Notes under the pieces: generated by a model
The model's input: the letters and a program-made list of their open reading frames with translations, nothing else
What the model was told of the DNA's origin: nothing
Databases searched by the model: none
Program-made: the position numbers and the translations under genes
DNA from: an uncultured Porphyromonadaceae bacterium
Lineage (GTDB): Bacteria > Bacteroidota > Bacteroidia > Bacteroidales > Muribaculaceae
DNA: 42,934 nucleotides
Assembly (NCBI GenBank): GCA_902475285.1
Contig: CABRZA010000002.1
Span: 1 to 42,934 of the forward strand
Direction of reading: 5' to 3'
Part shown: positions 24,695 to 32,800 of the stretch, piece by piece
Layout of the letters: each line of letters starts with the position of its first letter
Position numbering within the stretch: position 1 is the first letter of the stretch

Positions 24695-27067
24695 TCAGTT
24701 GTTGTCGGTGGTGTGTTGGGCGGCGTAGCCGTAGCCGTATGTCGACGAGCCATACTGCCCGTAGCGGCGGTACTGATAGGAACTCGACTTGATGTTGACG
24801 CCGTTGAGCACGATGTAGACCGAGCTGAACTTGTTGGAGTCGATGGCGTTTTGGAGAGTTTTGAGCGATGTCTTCGAGGTGTAGTGCGCGCGTGTGACGT
24901 AGAGCTGGAGGTCGGAGTAGCGCGTAATGAGGAAGGTATCGGATATAACGCCGATAGGCGCGGAGTCGATGATTACGTAGTCGAACTCGTTGCGGAGGGT
25001 TGTCATGAGGCGACCCATGTTGGCCGACATGAGGAGTTCGTTGGGGTTTGGAGGCAGCGGGCCAGCGGGTAGTACGTAGAGGTTGTCGTTTTCCTTCGAT
25101 TTGAGGATTAGCTCGTTGGCGTTGCTTTCCTGGCCCGAGAGGTATGTGGTGACGCCGCGGCGGTTTGAGAATCCGAAGCGGTGTGCCAGCATGGGGCGCC
25201 GGAGGTCGAGGCCGATCACTACAACACGCTTGCCCATAAGGGCGTATGTCATGGCGAGGTTGGCAGCGACGAATGTTTTTCCTTCGCCCGATATTGTGGA
25301 GGTTACGAGGATGACGCGAGCGTCGGCGCCGCCGCGGGTGAAGGATATGTTGTTTCGCAGCAGGCGGAAGAGCTCAGCTATGGGCGTGGAGACGTTCTGA
25401 CCCACCACCATGTCGGCCGCCGATCCGGAATCTGTCTCGCAAATCTCGCCGAGGACCGGCACCTTGGTGATGCGCTCGAGTTCTTCCTGGTCGGCGAAGA
25501 TGGGGAAGAGCATGCGGCGTATGAATATTACCAGGCCGGGAATTAGTAGGCCGATGATGAAGGCAACGGCCATAATCATCATTTTTCGGGGCGATACGGG
25601 AGCTCCGCCCACGGGGTCGTCGATGAGACGAGCGGTGTTGGTGGCAAGTGTTTTTTGGAGAGCGATTTCCTCACGGCGCTGGAGAAGGAAGGTGTAGATG
25701 TTGACCTTCACCGACTGCTCGCGGAAAATTTCCTGCAAGCCCTTGTCGACGGTGGGCGTCGATGCGAGCTGGCCGGCGGAGCGGCTTTCGAGGTTCTGTA
25801 TGGCCGACCGGCGCGCCATGATGCTGCGCTTTGTTGTGGCGAGGTTCTGGAGGATTCGCGCCTTGTCGCGGCTGAGCTCGTCCTGCATGGTGCGCACCAG
25901 AGGATTGTCGGGGGTAGAGCCTTCGAGTGTACGGTTGAGCTGGTTGACCTTGCGGTTGTAAGCCTCGATGATTTGGCTGACGGTTGTGTTGTTGATAGCG
26001 GCGGGGAGAGTCTCGTAGGTGTCGGCCGACGAAACGATGCGCTCGATTTCGTCGATGATGTTGAGCTCGGCGTCGTTCTCGGCCATCTGCTTTTCGTAGT
26101 CGCTCTTGAGGTTGAGGTTGAGGCCGGTCTGCGCTTCGATGTTGGTGATGTTGTGGGCCTGGCGGTATGCCTGGAGGCGGTTCTCGACGTCGCGGAGCTC
26201 GCCGGATATCATGACCAGACGGTCGAGGATGAATGCTTCGGTCTGTATGGCGGAGCGGTTTTTGTCCTCGATAATCTCGCGGTTGTAGAACTCGAGCAGT
26301 GCGTTGATAACGTCGATGCCTTCCTTGACTACGGTGGTGTTGTAGGATATTCGGATGATCTTGTCAGAGTTCTTGGCAAATTCAATGTTGAGCGAGCCTG
26401 AGAGCTGTGCGGCGCGTGCGCGCGGGCTGACGATGACGATTTTCTCCTTGCTTTCGAGGGGCGCCGTCACGGGCGATTTCTTCAGAGTGAGGGTTCCGTG
26501 CGAGAGCTCGATGTCGAGGGGCATGGCGGCGGAGTCGAAGTCTTTTTTCTCCTCGACGCCGTTGTAGGTCGTGGCGACTTTAACGCGGTAGGTGTCGTCG
26601 TCGTTGCGCGACACGTCAATCTGTATGGGTTCGCGGAGGTTGCGTAGCGAAGCGCTGTCGAGGCTTGCCTCGATGGCGTTGTTCTCGTATAGGGGAATGT
26701 CGCGGAAGGTGCCTTCCTTATAATAGGAATATGCGAGGTTGAGGGAGTCGACAATCTTGATAACGTTGTTCTTCGATTTGAGGACTTCAAGCTCGGTCTC
26801 GTCGATGTAGTTTTTGAGAGCCACCATTGGGTCGGTGGACTGGCCTACGTTGAAAGCGTTTCGCTGGGAGCTGTTGTCCTGGCTGAGGTAGATCGAAGCG
26901 TTGACCTGATAAACGGGCACCTGTCGGGCGATGTAGAACCACGCCACGACGAGGCAAACAAACACCGAGAGGACAAACCACTTCCAATTGGCGAGGAAAG
27001 CGAGAAGCAGACCTGTGGTGTCGAAGGCTTCCTCCGACGTCCGGTTTTCGAGATTGTCGTTTTCCAT
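24695..27067 (-). CDS. Wzc-like polysaccharide co-polymerase with tyrosine autokinase (copy 1)
   Basis: This 790-residue inner-membrane protein controls chain length and export of a surface polysaccharide. A Wzz-type domain is bounded by helices near residues 30-46 and 498-516, with a large coiled-coil periplasmic part between them. The cytoplasmic BY-kinase domain has Walker A ISGEGKT (592-598), Walker A' VVVIGLDLRRP (615-625) and Walker B YVIIDSAPIG (697-706). The C-terminal tail has seven tyrosines (764, 766, 769, 772, 777, 779, 781), the expected autophosphorylation cluster. It begins 5 bases after the Wza-like gene. No glycosyltransferases adjoin this pair, so it may serve a polysaccharide made elsewhere. 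Confidence 0.93.
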   Translation of the reverse strand: MENDNLENRTSEEAFDTTGLLLAFLANWKWFVLSVFVCLVVAWFYIARQVPVYQVNASIYLSQDNSSQRNAFNVGQSTDPMVALKNYIDETELEVLKSKNNVIKIVDSLNLAYSYYKEGTFRDIPLYENNAIEASLDSASLRNLREPIQIDVSRNDDDTYRVKVATTYNGVEEKKDFDSAAMPLDIELSHGTLTLKKSPVTAPLESKEKIVIVSPRARAAQLSGSLNIEFAKNSDKIIRISYNTTVVKEGIDVINALLEFYNREIIEDKNRSAIQTEAFILDRLVMISGELRDVENRLQAYRQAHNITNIEAQTGLNLNLKSDYEKQMAENDAELNIIDEIERIVSSADTYETLPAAINNTTVSQIIEAYNRKVNQLNRTLEGSTPDNPLVRTMQDELSRDKARILQNLATTKRSIMARRSAIQNLESRSAGQLASTPTVDKGLQEIFREQSVKVNIYTFLLQRREEIALQKTLATNTARLIDDPVGGAPVSPRKMMIMAVAFIIGLLIPGLVIFIRRMLFPIFADQEELERITKVPVLGEICETDSGSAADMVVGQNVSTPIAELFRLLRNNISFTRGGADARVILVTSTISGEGKTFVAANLAMTYALMGKRVVVIGLDLRRPMLAHRFGFSNRRGVTTYLSGQESNANELILKSKENDNLYVLPAGPLPPNPNELLMSANMGRLMTTLRNEFDYVIIDSAPIGVISDTFLITRYSDLQLYVTRAHYTSKTSLKTLQNAIDSNKFSSVYIVLNGVNIKSSSYQYRRYGQYGSSTYGYGYAAQHTTDNN

Positions 27068-27072
27068 GCTGG

Positions 27073-27918
27073 TTATTTGCTGAGGTTAACAATACCGATA
27101 ACGAGCGACGCTACCGACGACATGCCGCCGACGATTGTGATGACGGCCGAGACGGCGGGGTTGAGCTGCCATGCGCTCTGGCGCATAGAGCTGTTGGGCT
27201 CGACGTAGATTACGTCGTTCTGCTGGAGCGTGCAGTAGGGCGAGAGAAGGAAGTCGCGGTCGTGTATGTTGAGGCGGTGCACTTCGCGTGTTCCGTCGGG
27301 GTTGGTGCGGTATAGGAGGATGTTCTCGCGGTCGCCCTTGATGTCGAGGTCGCCGGCCATGGATATTGCTTCGAGGAATGTCATGCGCTCGTTCTTGCTC
27401 TGGTATACACCGGGGCTCTTGACGGCGCCGATGACTGTGACGCGGAAGTTCATCAGGCGTATGTCGACCGACGGTTTCTCGGTGACGTACTTAGGATAGA
27501 TGGCGTCGCATATCTCCTTGGCAACCTGTGCTTTTGTTAGGCCGGCCACTTCGATTTTGCCCACGATTGGGAAGTCGATGGTGCCGTCGGCGTTCACGAG
27601 GTAGTATTCGGTTGATATTTCGTAGTTGCTCTGGGTGGAGGTGTTGCTGCTGGTCAGGGCGCCGATTTTGCCTTCGGCGTCGATGTAGCGTCCTTTGTTG
27701 AACGGAGCCATTGCGGCCATGTTGACGCCGGTAACCTGAATGTTGAGCAGGTCGCCGACTTTTAGGACGGGGTCGGGGTTCGCTTGCGCGGAAGCGAGGA
27801 CTTCAGCGGGTATTTTGTCGGCATCGACAATGTAGGGCACCTTCTTCGGCGCGGAGCAGCCAGTGAGGAGGGCGGCCAACACAGCGATAACGATCAAGTA
27901 GCTGTATACTGATTTCAT
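27073..27918 (-). CDS. Wza-like outer-membrane polysaccharide export lipoprotein (copy 1)
   Basis: This 281-residue protein has a lipoprotein signal ending LLTGC. The polysaccharide-export domain follows (KVGDLLNIQVTGVN near residue 57, then GTIDFPIVGKIEVAGLTKAQVAKEI), and SLBB-like segments (FRVTVIGAVKSPGVY, NDVIYVEPNS). It ends with a hydrophobic segment (VSAVITIVGGMSSVASLVIGIVNL) that may insert in the membrane. It partners the adjacent Wzc-like kinase. A strong promoter lies about 50 bases upstream. Confidence 0.92.
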   Translation of the reverse strand: MKSVYSYLIVIAVLAALLTGCSAPKKVPYIVDADKIPAEVLASAQANPDPVLKVGDLLNIQVTGVNMAAMAPFNKGRYIDAEGKIGALTSSNTSTQSNYEISTEYYLVNADGTIDFPIVGKIEVAGLTKAQVAKEICDAIYPKYVTEKPSVDIRLMNFRVTVIGAVKSPGVYQSKNERMTFLEAISMAGDLDIKGDRENILLYRTNPDGTREVHRLNIHDRDFLLSPYCTLQQNDVIYVEPNSSMRQSAWQLNPAVSAVITIVGGMSSVASLVIGIVNLSK

Positions 27919-27968
27919 ATGTGATAACTGATAGGTCGATTTAGTGGGAATGCAAGGTTATTGCGGTG

Positions 27969-28000
27969 CAAAGGTAGCTACTTTTTCCTAAATGTGCAAA
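27969..28000 (-). promoter_or_regulatory. Bacteroidota-type promoter for the first Wza/Wzc pair
   Basis: On the minus strand TTTG (28000-27997), 20 bases, then TACCTTTG (27976-27969) match the consensus fully. Transcription should begin near 27965, giving a leader of about 47 bases. Confidence 0.8.
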
Positions 28001-28070
28001 AAAAATGAAAGAGGGGTGGCTGTGTAGGCCAATAGTGGTGTTTTGACGTTTTGTTGCCGATGAAAAAGTT

Positions 28071-28643
28071 TCATGTGTCGAGTATGCCGGCGGCGATGAA
28101 AAGCCGACGGTAATATTCGGCTTTTTTTTCGATGGCGAGTGGGTATGCGCGTGAGGTGGACGGGCATCGCCATATCGAGTATTGGCGCCAAGGCACGGCC
28201 GCGCCCATTGCGGGGACTGGAGTGCCGGTGATAGCGGCTATTACACCTGCGGCTTTTTCGCCAGTGGTGGCTATTGTGCGGCAGTCGGGGATGCAGCGGA
28301 GAAGGGCGTCGAGGTCGACGGGTTGGACGATTTCGAGGTATTTGTCGGAAGCGTTTCCGCGCAGACGGCGCACGCGGTAGCCGGTGTCGTTGAGGGCTAT
28401 GCCTTTGTCGGCGGCGAAGGTGCTGACTGTGTCGAGATGGAAGCGTCGGGCGTCGCGGTCGTAGAGGGCGTCGCGGTTGCCGTAGAAAATCAGGCCCATA
28501 ATGCGCCAGAAGTCGTTGGTTGGATTGGGGTAGTAGAATTCCATGCACCGACGGTGCTCGCCGGGAGGAAATGTTCCCATTATTAGGACTTTGGCTCGGT
28601 CGGGTAGGAAGGCGGGCCAAGGGTGGGTTTCGATGGGGAACAT
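28071..28643 (-). CDS. Uracil-DNA-glycosylase-superfamily protein
   Basis: This 190-residue protein shows the superfamily's first motif as KVLIMGTFPPGEHRR (about residues 18-32), then YPNPTNDFWRIMGLIF, a common signature of the bacterial deoxyinosine/uracil glycosylase-like group. The C-terminal region has the position of the second motif (CPSTSRAYP, near residue 160). Such enzymes excise deaminated bases. Motif 1 lacks the GQDPY Asp/Tyr of classical Ung, so the preferred base is uncertain. It lies 48 bases after the barrel gene and could be the last gene of the LysM/barrel operon. No terminator is apparent before the next promoter. Confidence 0.85.
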   Translation of the reverse strand: MFPIETHPWPAFLPDRAKVLIMGTFPPGEHRRCMEFYYPNPTNDFWRIMGLIFYGNRDALYDRDARRFHLDTVSTFAADKGIALNDTGYRVRRLRGNASDKYLEIVQPVDLDALLRCIPDCRTIATTGEKAAGVIAAITGTPVPAMGAAVPWRQYSIWRCPSTSRAYPLAIEKKAEYYRRLFIAAGILDT

Positions 28644-28691
28644 TTTTAAGTCGGAGGTAATGGTTATGAGTTGTTAGGTATGAGTTATTGG

Positions 28692-29378
28692 CTATTTGAG
28701 GCGGAAGAAATAGCCCAGGGAGAATTCGATCGACATATTTCTCGAAGCGCCGAAGGTGTCGGCTTTCGAGGAGGGAAAGATATTGCCCAGACCATAGTAA
28801 TAACGCGCTTCGAGTAGGATGGAGTTGCGCGGGGTGATGAAAAATTCACCTCCGACCGACGCGCAGATGCCGTAGTCGAATTTGCCGGTTATTTCGGCGG
28901 CCATCTGTTCGGTCATTCGGTTGCGGGGAAAGTCGGGCACGGCGGCTGGGTTGTAGTAGTCGAAGTCGGCGCTTATTGAGCTTCCCAATAGGACGGTTAC
29001 CTGTGGGCCGAGGTTGATGAAAGCCTTGAAGCGTCGGCTGCCGAAGTAGATGTGCGTAAGGACGGGGATGTTTAGGTATGTGATTGAGCGAGAATATGAT
29101 AAGGGGGCTTCTTCGAAGTTTTCTTTCCAGCCTCGCTGTACCCAACCGATTTCGGCGATGAGTCCGAAGAGCTTTTCTTCGGTGTAGCGGAATGTAACGG
29201 CGCCGGTCGAACCCATGAGCCACGACTGTTTGACGGATGGCGAGAAAGACATTCGTCCCATCGACAAGCCGGCTCGTCCGCCGATTGAAATGCGGGGCTT
29301 GTAGTGAGTCTCGGCGTTGGCCCCGAAGGCGGTGATAGCCATGACGACGACGAGCAGAAGGCGGTGTATCAGTGCCAT
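28692..29378 (-). CDS. PorT-family outer-membrane beta-barrel protein
   Basis: This 228-residue protein has a signal peptide (MALIHRLLLVVVMAITAFGANA). Strands typical of the Bacteroidota outer-membrane barrel family follow: ISIGGRAGLSMGRM, LFGLIAEIGWVQRGWKE, SRSITYLNIPVLTHIYFG, AFINLGPQVTVLLG and the terminal FSLGYFFRLK. The YLNIPVL segment followed by G-x-K/R-x-F-x-N-x-GP is characteristic of PorT-like barrels. The ATG at 29378 overlaps the upstream stop by 10 bases, implying coupled translation with the LysM protein. Its ligand or partner is unknown. Confidence 0.87.
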   Translation of the reverse strand: MALIHRLLLVVVMAITAFGANAETHYKPRISIGGRAGLSMGRMSFSPSVKQSWLMGSTGAVTFRYTEEKLFGLIAEIGWVQRGWKENFEEAPLSYSRSITYLNIPVLTHIYFGSRRFKAFINLGPQVTVLLGSSISADFDYYNPAAVPDFPRNRMTEQMAAEITGKFDYGICASVGGEFFITPRNSILLEARYYYGLGNIFPSSKADTFGASRNMSIEFSLGYFFRLK

Positions 29379-30868
29379 ATGAAATCGAGGGAGCCGTCGG
29401 CGTTGTAGGTTATGATGTATATGGCGTGGTTGTAGTATCCGGCGTCGGCGCTTCGGGTGAAGTTGAAAGTGGACTGCACGCCGGAGGTGGTGAGGGCCGT
29501 GGGGCTGAACTTGCCGTGGCCGAGTTTGAGGCTTTCGAGGATGTAGCAGCCGGTGTCGAAGCCGAGGAGGGCATATGATGGTATGCTCTCGGTGATTTGT
29601 GTGCCGAACCAACGCTCGAAGGCGGCGTCGATGTTTCGTGCCTGTGTGCCGTTGAAGTTGTCGTAGAAGCGGGAATAGATGCGCGCCCCGAGTTTGTGGA
29701 GAAGGTCGCGAGCCTCGCCCCGGAAGGCAGTCCAGTCGGGATAGCCGAATACTTCCAGGCGGCATTGGTGGGGAGCGGCGGCCTCATAGTCGATGTCGTC
29801 GTTGACGGGGTTGTCGGGCATGTCGGCAAGGGCTTTGTTGTACTGTGCGTCGAGTTTCTGGCGGAATGCGTGAATCACATAGGCGAACTTGTTGAACTCG
29901 GCCAGCGAGCCCGACGACGGCACAACGACGTAGTCGCGCGAGTTGTCGGCGATAAGCGGCTCGATGTCGGCGCTGAGGAGGCTTCCGTCGTAGGGGAGGG
30001 TTACGGGCTCGATGCCCTTTTCGCGCAGGCGGGAAGCGAGGTAGGCAGTGAATGTTTCTTTCTCGTTGCGGCCGTTTTCGCTCCGGAGGAAGATGGGTTG
30101 GCAGTCGGCGTAGAAGTTCAAGAAGGCGTCGGCGGCGGATGCATACATCACATGCTGTGGCGTATTTGCCTGCAAAACAGCTTCGTTAGTGCGGTATAGC
30201 GAATCGGCGACGATGAATGAGTTGAGCACGAAGGCATCGCCTGTGACGGCACTGTCGGCGAGGAGCGCGAGTATTGCGGCATCGTCGGGCGCCACTGCCA
30301 CAGCGGCCTGCGGGAGGTGGATTTCGGATATTTTCTGCCTCAGGGCTGCGATGTCGGTGTCGGTATCGACGGCGACGATTTCCACAGAGCCCGATGATGC
30401 TGCGAGGGTATCGGCTGCGATGAGGAAGCCTTTGTAGAAGTCGAGTGCGAGGTCGTTGCGTTTCGACTTTTCGTTCTTGTCGAGGCCGAATGGGAGCATT
30501 AGGGCTACTGTTGCATGCCTGCTTTCGTGGTCAGTTGCCTGGGCTTGTTCGGGCTCGGCGTCGTTGCATACTACTCCGACGGCGGCGGTTGCGGAGCTTT
30601 CTTCTTCGTCGGTGTAGGCGTCGTATGGGAAGTAGAGCACCATGCCTTTCTTGACTCCGCTTTCGGCAGCGGGGTTGTGGCTTACGATTTCGTCGCGGGT
30701 GATGCCGAGATGCTTGGAAATACCATAGAGGCTCTCGTTCTTCTTCACCTTATAATAATAGAATTTCTGTCCGTTGAGTTTCTTGACGGGCAGGTCGGCC
30801 ACACCGGCGCTGCACACAAGTGCAACGGCGGCAAAGAGCATGGCTATCAGACGGAACGTGTGTCGCAT
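29369..30868 (-). CDS. LysM domain fused to a periplasmic-binding-protein fold
   Basis: This 499-residue exported protein has a signal peptide (residues 1-22) and one LysM domain (about 38-85: YYYKVKKNESLYGISKHLGITRDEIVSHNP then KGMVLYFP), which binds peptidoglycan. From about residue 115 to the end it resembles a type 1 periplasmic binding protein (VALMLPFGLDKNEK, DFYKGFLIAADTL, YVVVPSSGSLAEFNKFAYVI, and late SYALLGFDTGCYIL). Similar proteins occur in Bacteroidales; the bound ligand is not known. It may hold a ligand or partner at the wall next to the co-encoded barrel. The promoter lies so close to the ATG that the message would be almost leaderless. Confidence 0.87.
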   Translation of the reverse strand: MRHTFRLIAMLFAAVALVCSAGVADLPVKKLNGQKFYYYKVKKNESLYGISKHLGITRDEIVSHNPAAESGVKKGMVLYFPYDAYTDEEESSATAAVGVVCNDAEPEQAQATDHESRHATVALMLPFGLDKNEKSKRNDLALDFYKGFLIAADTLAASSGSVEIVAVDTDTDIAALRQKISEIHLPQAAVAVAPDDAAILALLADSAVTGDAFVLNSFIVADSLYRTNEAVLQANTPQHVMYASAADAFLNFYADCQPIFLRSENGRNEKETFTAYLASRLREKGIEPVTLPYDGSLLSADIEPLIADNSRDYVVVPSSGSLAEFNKFAYVIHAFRQKLDAQYNKALADMPDNPVNDDIDYEAAAPHQCRLEVFGYPDWTAFRGEARDLLHKLGARIYSRFYDNFNGTQARNIDAAFERWFGTQITESIPSYALLGFDTGCYILESLKLGHGKFSPTALTTSGVQSTFNFTRSADAGYYNHAIYIITYNADGSLDFIWH

Positions 30869-30875
30869 AATGGCG

Positions 30876-30907
30876 CAAAAGTACAGAAAAAATTCGGAAC
30901 AGCCAAA
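30876..30907 (-). promoter_or_regulatory. Promoter for the LysM/barrel operon, nearly leaderless
   Basis: Minus-strand TTTG (30907-30904), 20 bases, TACTTTTG (30883-30876) match the consensus. With the usual distance from the -7 element, transcription starts at about 30870-30872, only 2-4 bases before the ATG at 30868. Confidence 0.75.
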
Positions 30908-30973
30908 AACGGGCTGAGCGACGCTTGAAAATGGCTCGCTGAAGCTCGCCGCCTGGATAAAAAACTAATAAAA

Positions 30974-30997
30974 AGAGCGGGGCCGAAGCCCCGCTCT
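30974..30997 (-). terminator. Rho-independent terminator after pfp
   Basis: A perfect 10-bp stem (AGAGCGGGGC at 30974-30983 with GCCCCGCTCT at 30988-30997) has a TTCG tetraloop on the minus strand and is followed by TTTTATTAG. It lies 56 bases after the pfp stop. Confidence 0.95.
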
Positions 30998-31053
30998 GCA
31001 AGCTGATGGGAAGTTAATATAGCGCGGATGCCGCTGATGCGGCCTCTCACGTA

Positions 31054-32700
31054 TTAGTGGCGATGCTCGTATTTGAGAGTCATCGATGGCTGGTCGCAGA
31101 CCTCGGCGGGGCCGAAGTACTGGATGGGGCCGGGATATACGTAGCAGGTGTTGTGTGCCCACTGGTCGCGCTGCTCGGCGAACTTCATGAAGGGTGCTCC
31201 GTCGAGGCGGACGAGAGCCTTTTGTATCACGGGTTTGTCCTTGGCGTTGCGGCGTTCGATGTTCATCATCATGGTGATTGGTATACCACCGGGGATCCAC
31301 TGCACGGCAGGCTTTACGAGGTTGCGGATGCTCGACATGTAGCCTGTAACGCCGGCGTTGATGAGAGCGGAGGCGTTGAAGCCCAGGGAGTAGCAGTAGT
31401 CGGCGTCGAAGTTTGAGGGGTCGGCGCATCGTCCTTCGTAGCCGAAGAAGTGGTGTAGGGGCGAGAACTTGCCGCCGTTTGCCTTGAATTCGGGCGTTGC
31501 TGCGAGACGGGCAGCGACGAGACCGCTGAGGAGTTTCTCGGTTTCGATGAGCGACACCTGTACGTTGCCGTGGGGGTCGCGGTCGAGCATGAGCTGGCGG
31601 GCGACGTTCAGGGGGAGCTTGTTGAGGGTGGCGAGGTTTTCGGCCGAGAGGTTGTCGGTGATGAACTTGGTGAGCACTTCGGCGTTCATGCCCTTGACTT
31701 TCTCTTCGTTCTTGCCGAGGAACTCGTTGAGCTCGGCTATGAGACGCTTGAACTCGGGGATGAACTCGATGAGGCCCTCGGGAATGAGGACTGTGCCGAA
31801 GTTGTTTCCGTCGGCGGCACGCGATGCTACGATGCCGGCGATGTAGTCGACGATGTCGTCGAGGCTGGAATTGTTGGCTTCGATTTCCTCGCTTATGAGG
31901 CAGATGTTGGGCTGTGTCTGGAGGGCACATTCAAGGGCGATGTGGCTTGCGGATCGGCCCATTAGCTTGATGAAGTGCCAGTATTTCTTGGCGGAGTTGC
32001 AGTCGCGCTGGATGTTGCCTATAACTTCGGAGTAGACCTTGGTGGCGGTGTCGAAGCCGAAAGATGTTTCGATAACGTCGTTTTTGAGGTCGCCGTCGAT
32101 TGTCTTTGGGCAGCCGATAACCTGTATGCCTGTGTTGTGGGCCTTGTAGTATTCGGCGAGGATTGCGGCGTTGGTGTTTGAGTCGTCGCCGCCGATTATT
32201 ACGAGTGCGGAGATGCCGAGCTCGCGGAGAATTTCAAGACCTTTGTCGAACTGGTCTTCCTTCTCGAGCTTTGTTCGGCCGGAGCCAATGATGTCGAATC
32301 CACCAGTGTTGCGGTATTCGTCGATGATGGGAGCTGTGAGCTCGATGTAACGGTGCTGAACGAGGCCGTCGGGCCCCATGAGGAATCCGAAGAGGCGGCT
32401 GTCGCGGTGAATCTTCTTGATGCCGTCGAAGAGGCCGCAAATCACGTTGTGTCCGCCGGGGGCCTGGCCGCCGGAGAGGATTACGCCGACGTTGACGGGT
32501 TTGCCGGGAGCTGTCTGGGTGTTCTTCTCGAATTTTATTTCAGGAAGGCCGTATGTGTTGGGGAATAGTGCACGGATGGCATCCTGATCGGCAACGGACT
32601 GAGTGGGCTGGCCTTCGACCACCTTTACCGGGCCTGCGAGAGCTATTGGTAGCTTGGGCTGGTAAGAGGCGCGGGCTTTTTGTAAAGCGCTTTTTTTCAT
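31054..32700 (-). CDS. pfp: Diphosphate-fructose-6-phosphate 1-phosphotransferase
   Basis: This 548-residue enzyme phosphorylates fructose 6-phosphate using PPi, reversibly, in glycolysis and gluconeogenesis. Its length matches the long PPi-PFK group. Seen motifs are GVILSGGQAPGGHN (72-85), GGDDSN (170-175, where the second Asp marks PPi rather than ATP specificity), PKTIDGDL (198-205, catalytic loop) and MGRSASHIAL (247-256). The ATG at 32700 (MKKSALQKAR) is chosen; the frame's ATG at 32820 would overlap the ComEC end. Upstream, TTACTTTG at 32741-32748 is an imperfect -7 element. It is a one-gene unit with its own terminator. Confidence 0.96.
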   Translation of the reverse strand: MKKSALQKARASYQPKLPIALAGPVKVVEGQPTQSVADQDAIRALFPNTYGLPEIKFEKNTQTAPGKPVNVGVILSGGQAPGGHNVICGLFDGIKKIHRDSRLFGFLMGPDGLVQHRYIELTAPIIDEYRNTGGFDIIGSGRTKLEKEDQFDKGLEILRELGISALVIIGGDDSNTNAAILAEYYKAHNTGIQVIGCPKTIDGDLKNDVIETSFGFDTATKVYSEVIGNIQRDCNSAKKYWHFIKLMGRSASHIALECALQTQPNICLISEEIEANNSSLDDIVDYIAGIVASRAADGNNFGTVLIPEGLIEFIPEFKRLIAELNEFLGKNEEKVKGMNAEVLTKFITDNLSAENLATLNKLPLNVARQLMLDRDPHGNVQVSLIETEKLLSGLVAARLAATPEFKANGGKFSPLHHFFGYEGRCADPSNFDADYCYSLGFNASALINAGVTGYMSSIRNLVKPAVQWIPGGIPITMMMNIERRNAKDKPVIQKALVRLDGAPFMKFAEQRDQWAHNTCYVYPGPIQYFGPAEVCDQPSMTLKYEHRH

Positions 32701-32800
32701 TGCGTTATGGTAGTGTGATTTGAGTTTCGGTTTTCGAGTGCAAAGTAAGCAAAAAAAATCGAAAAAGCGCAGTTTTAAATGTGAATAAGTGTTTAAGAGG

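Noticed and set aside
28060..28074. ATGAAA-aag-TTTCAT dyad across the end of the glycosylase gene
   Set aside because: It is short, AT-rich and overlaps coding sequence; no T-run follows, so it is neither a convincing terminator nor operator.
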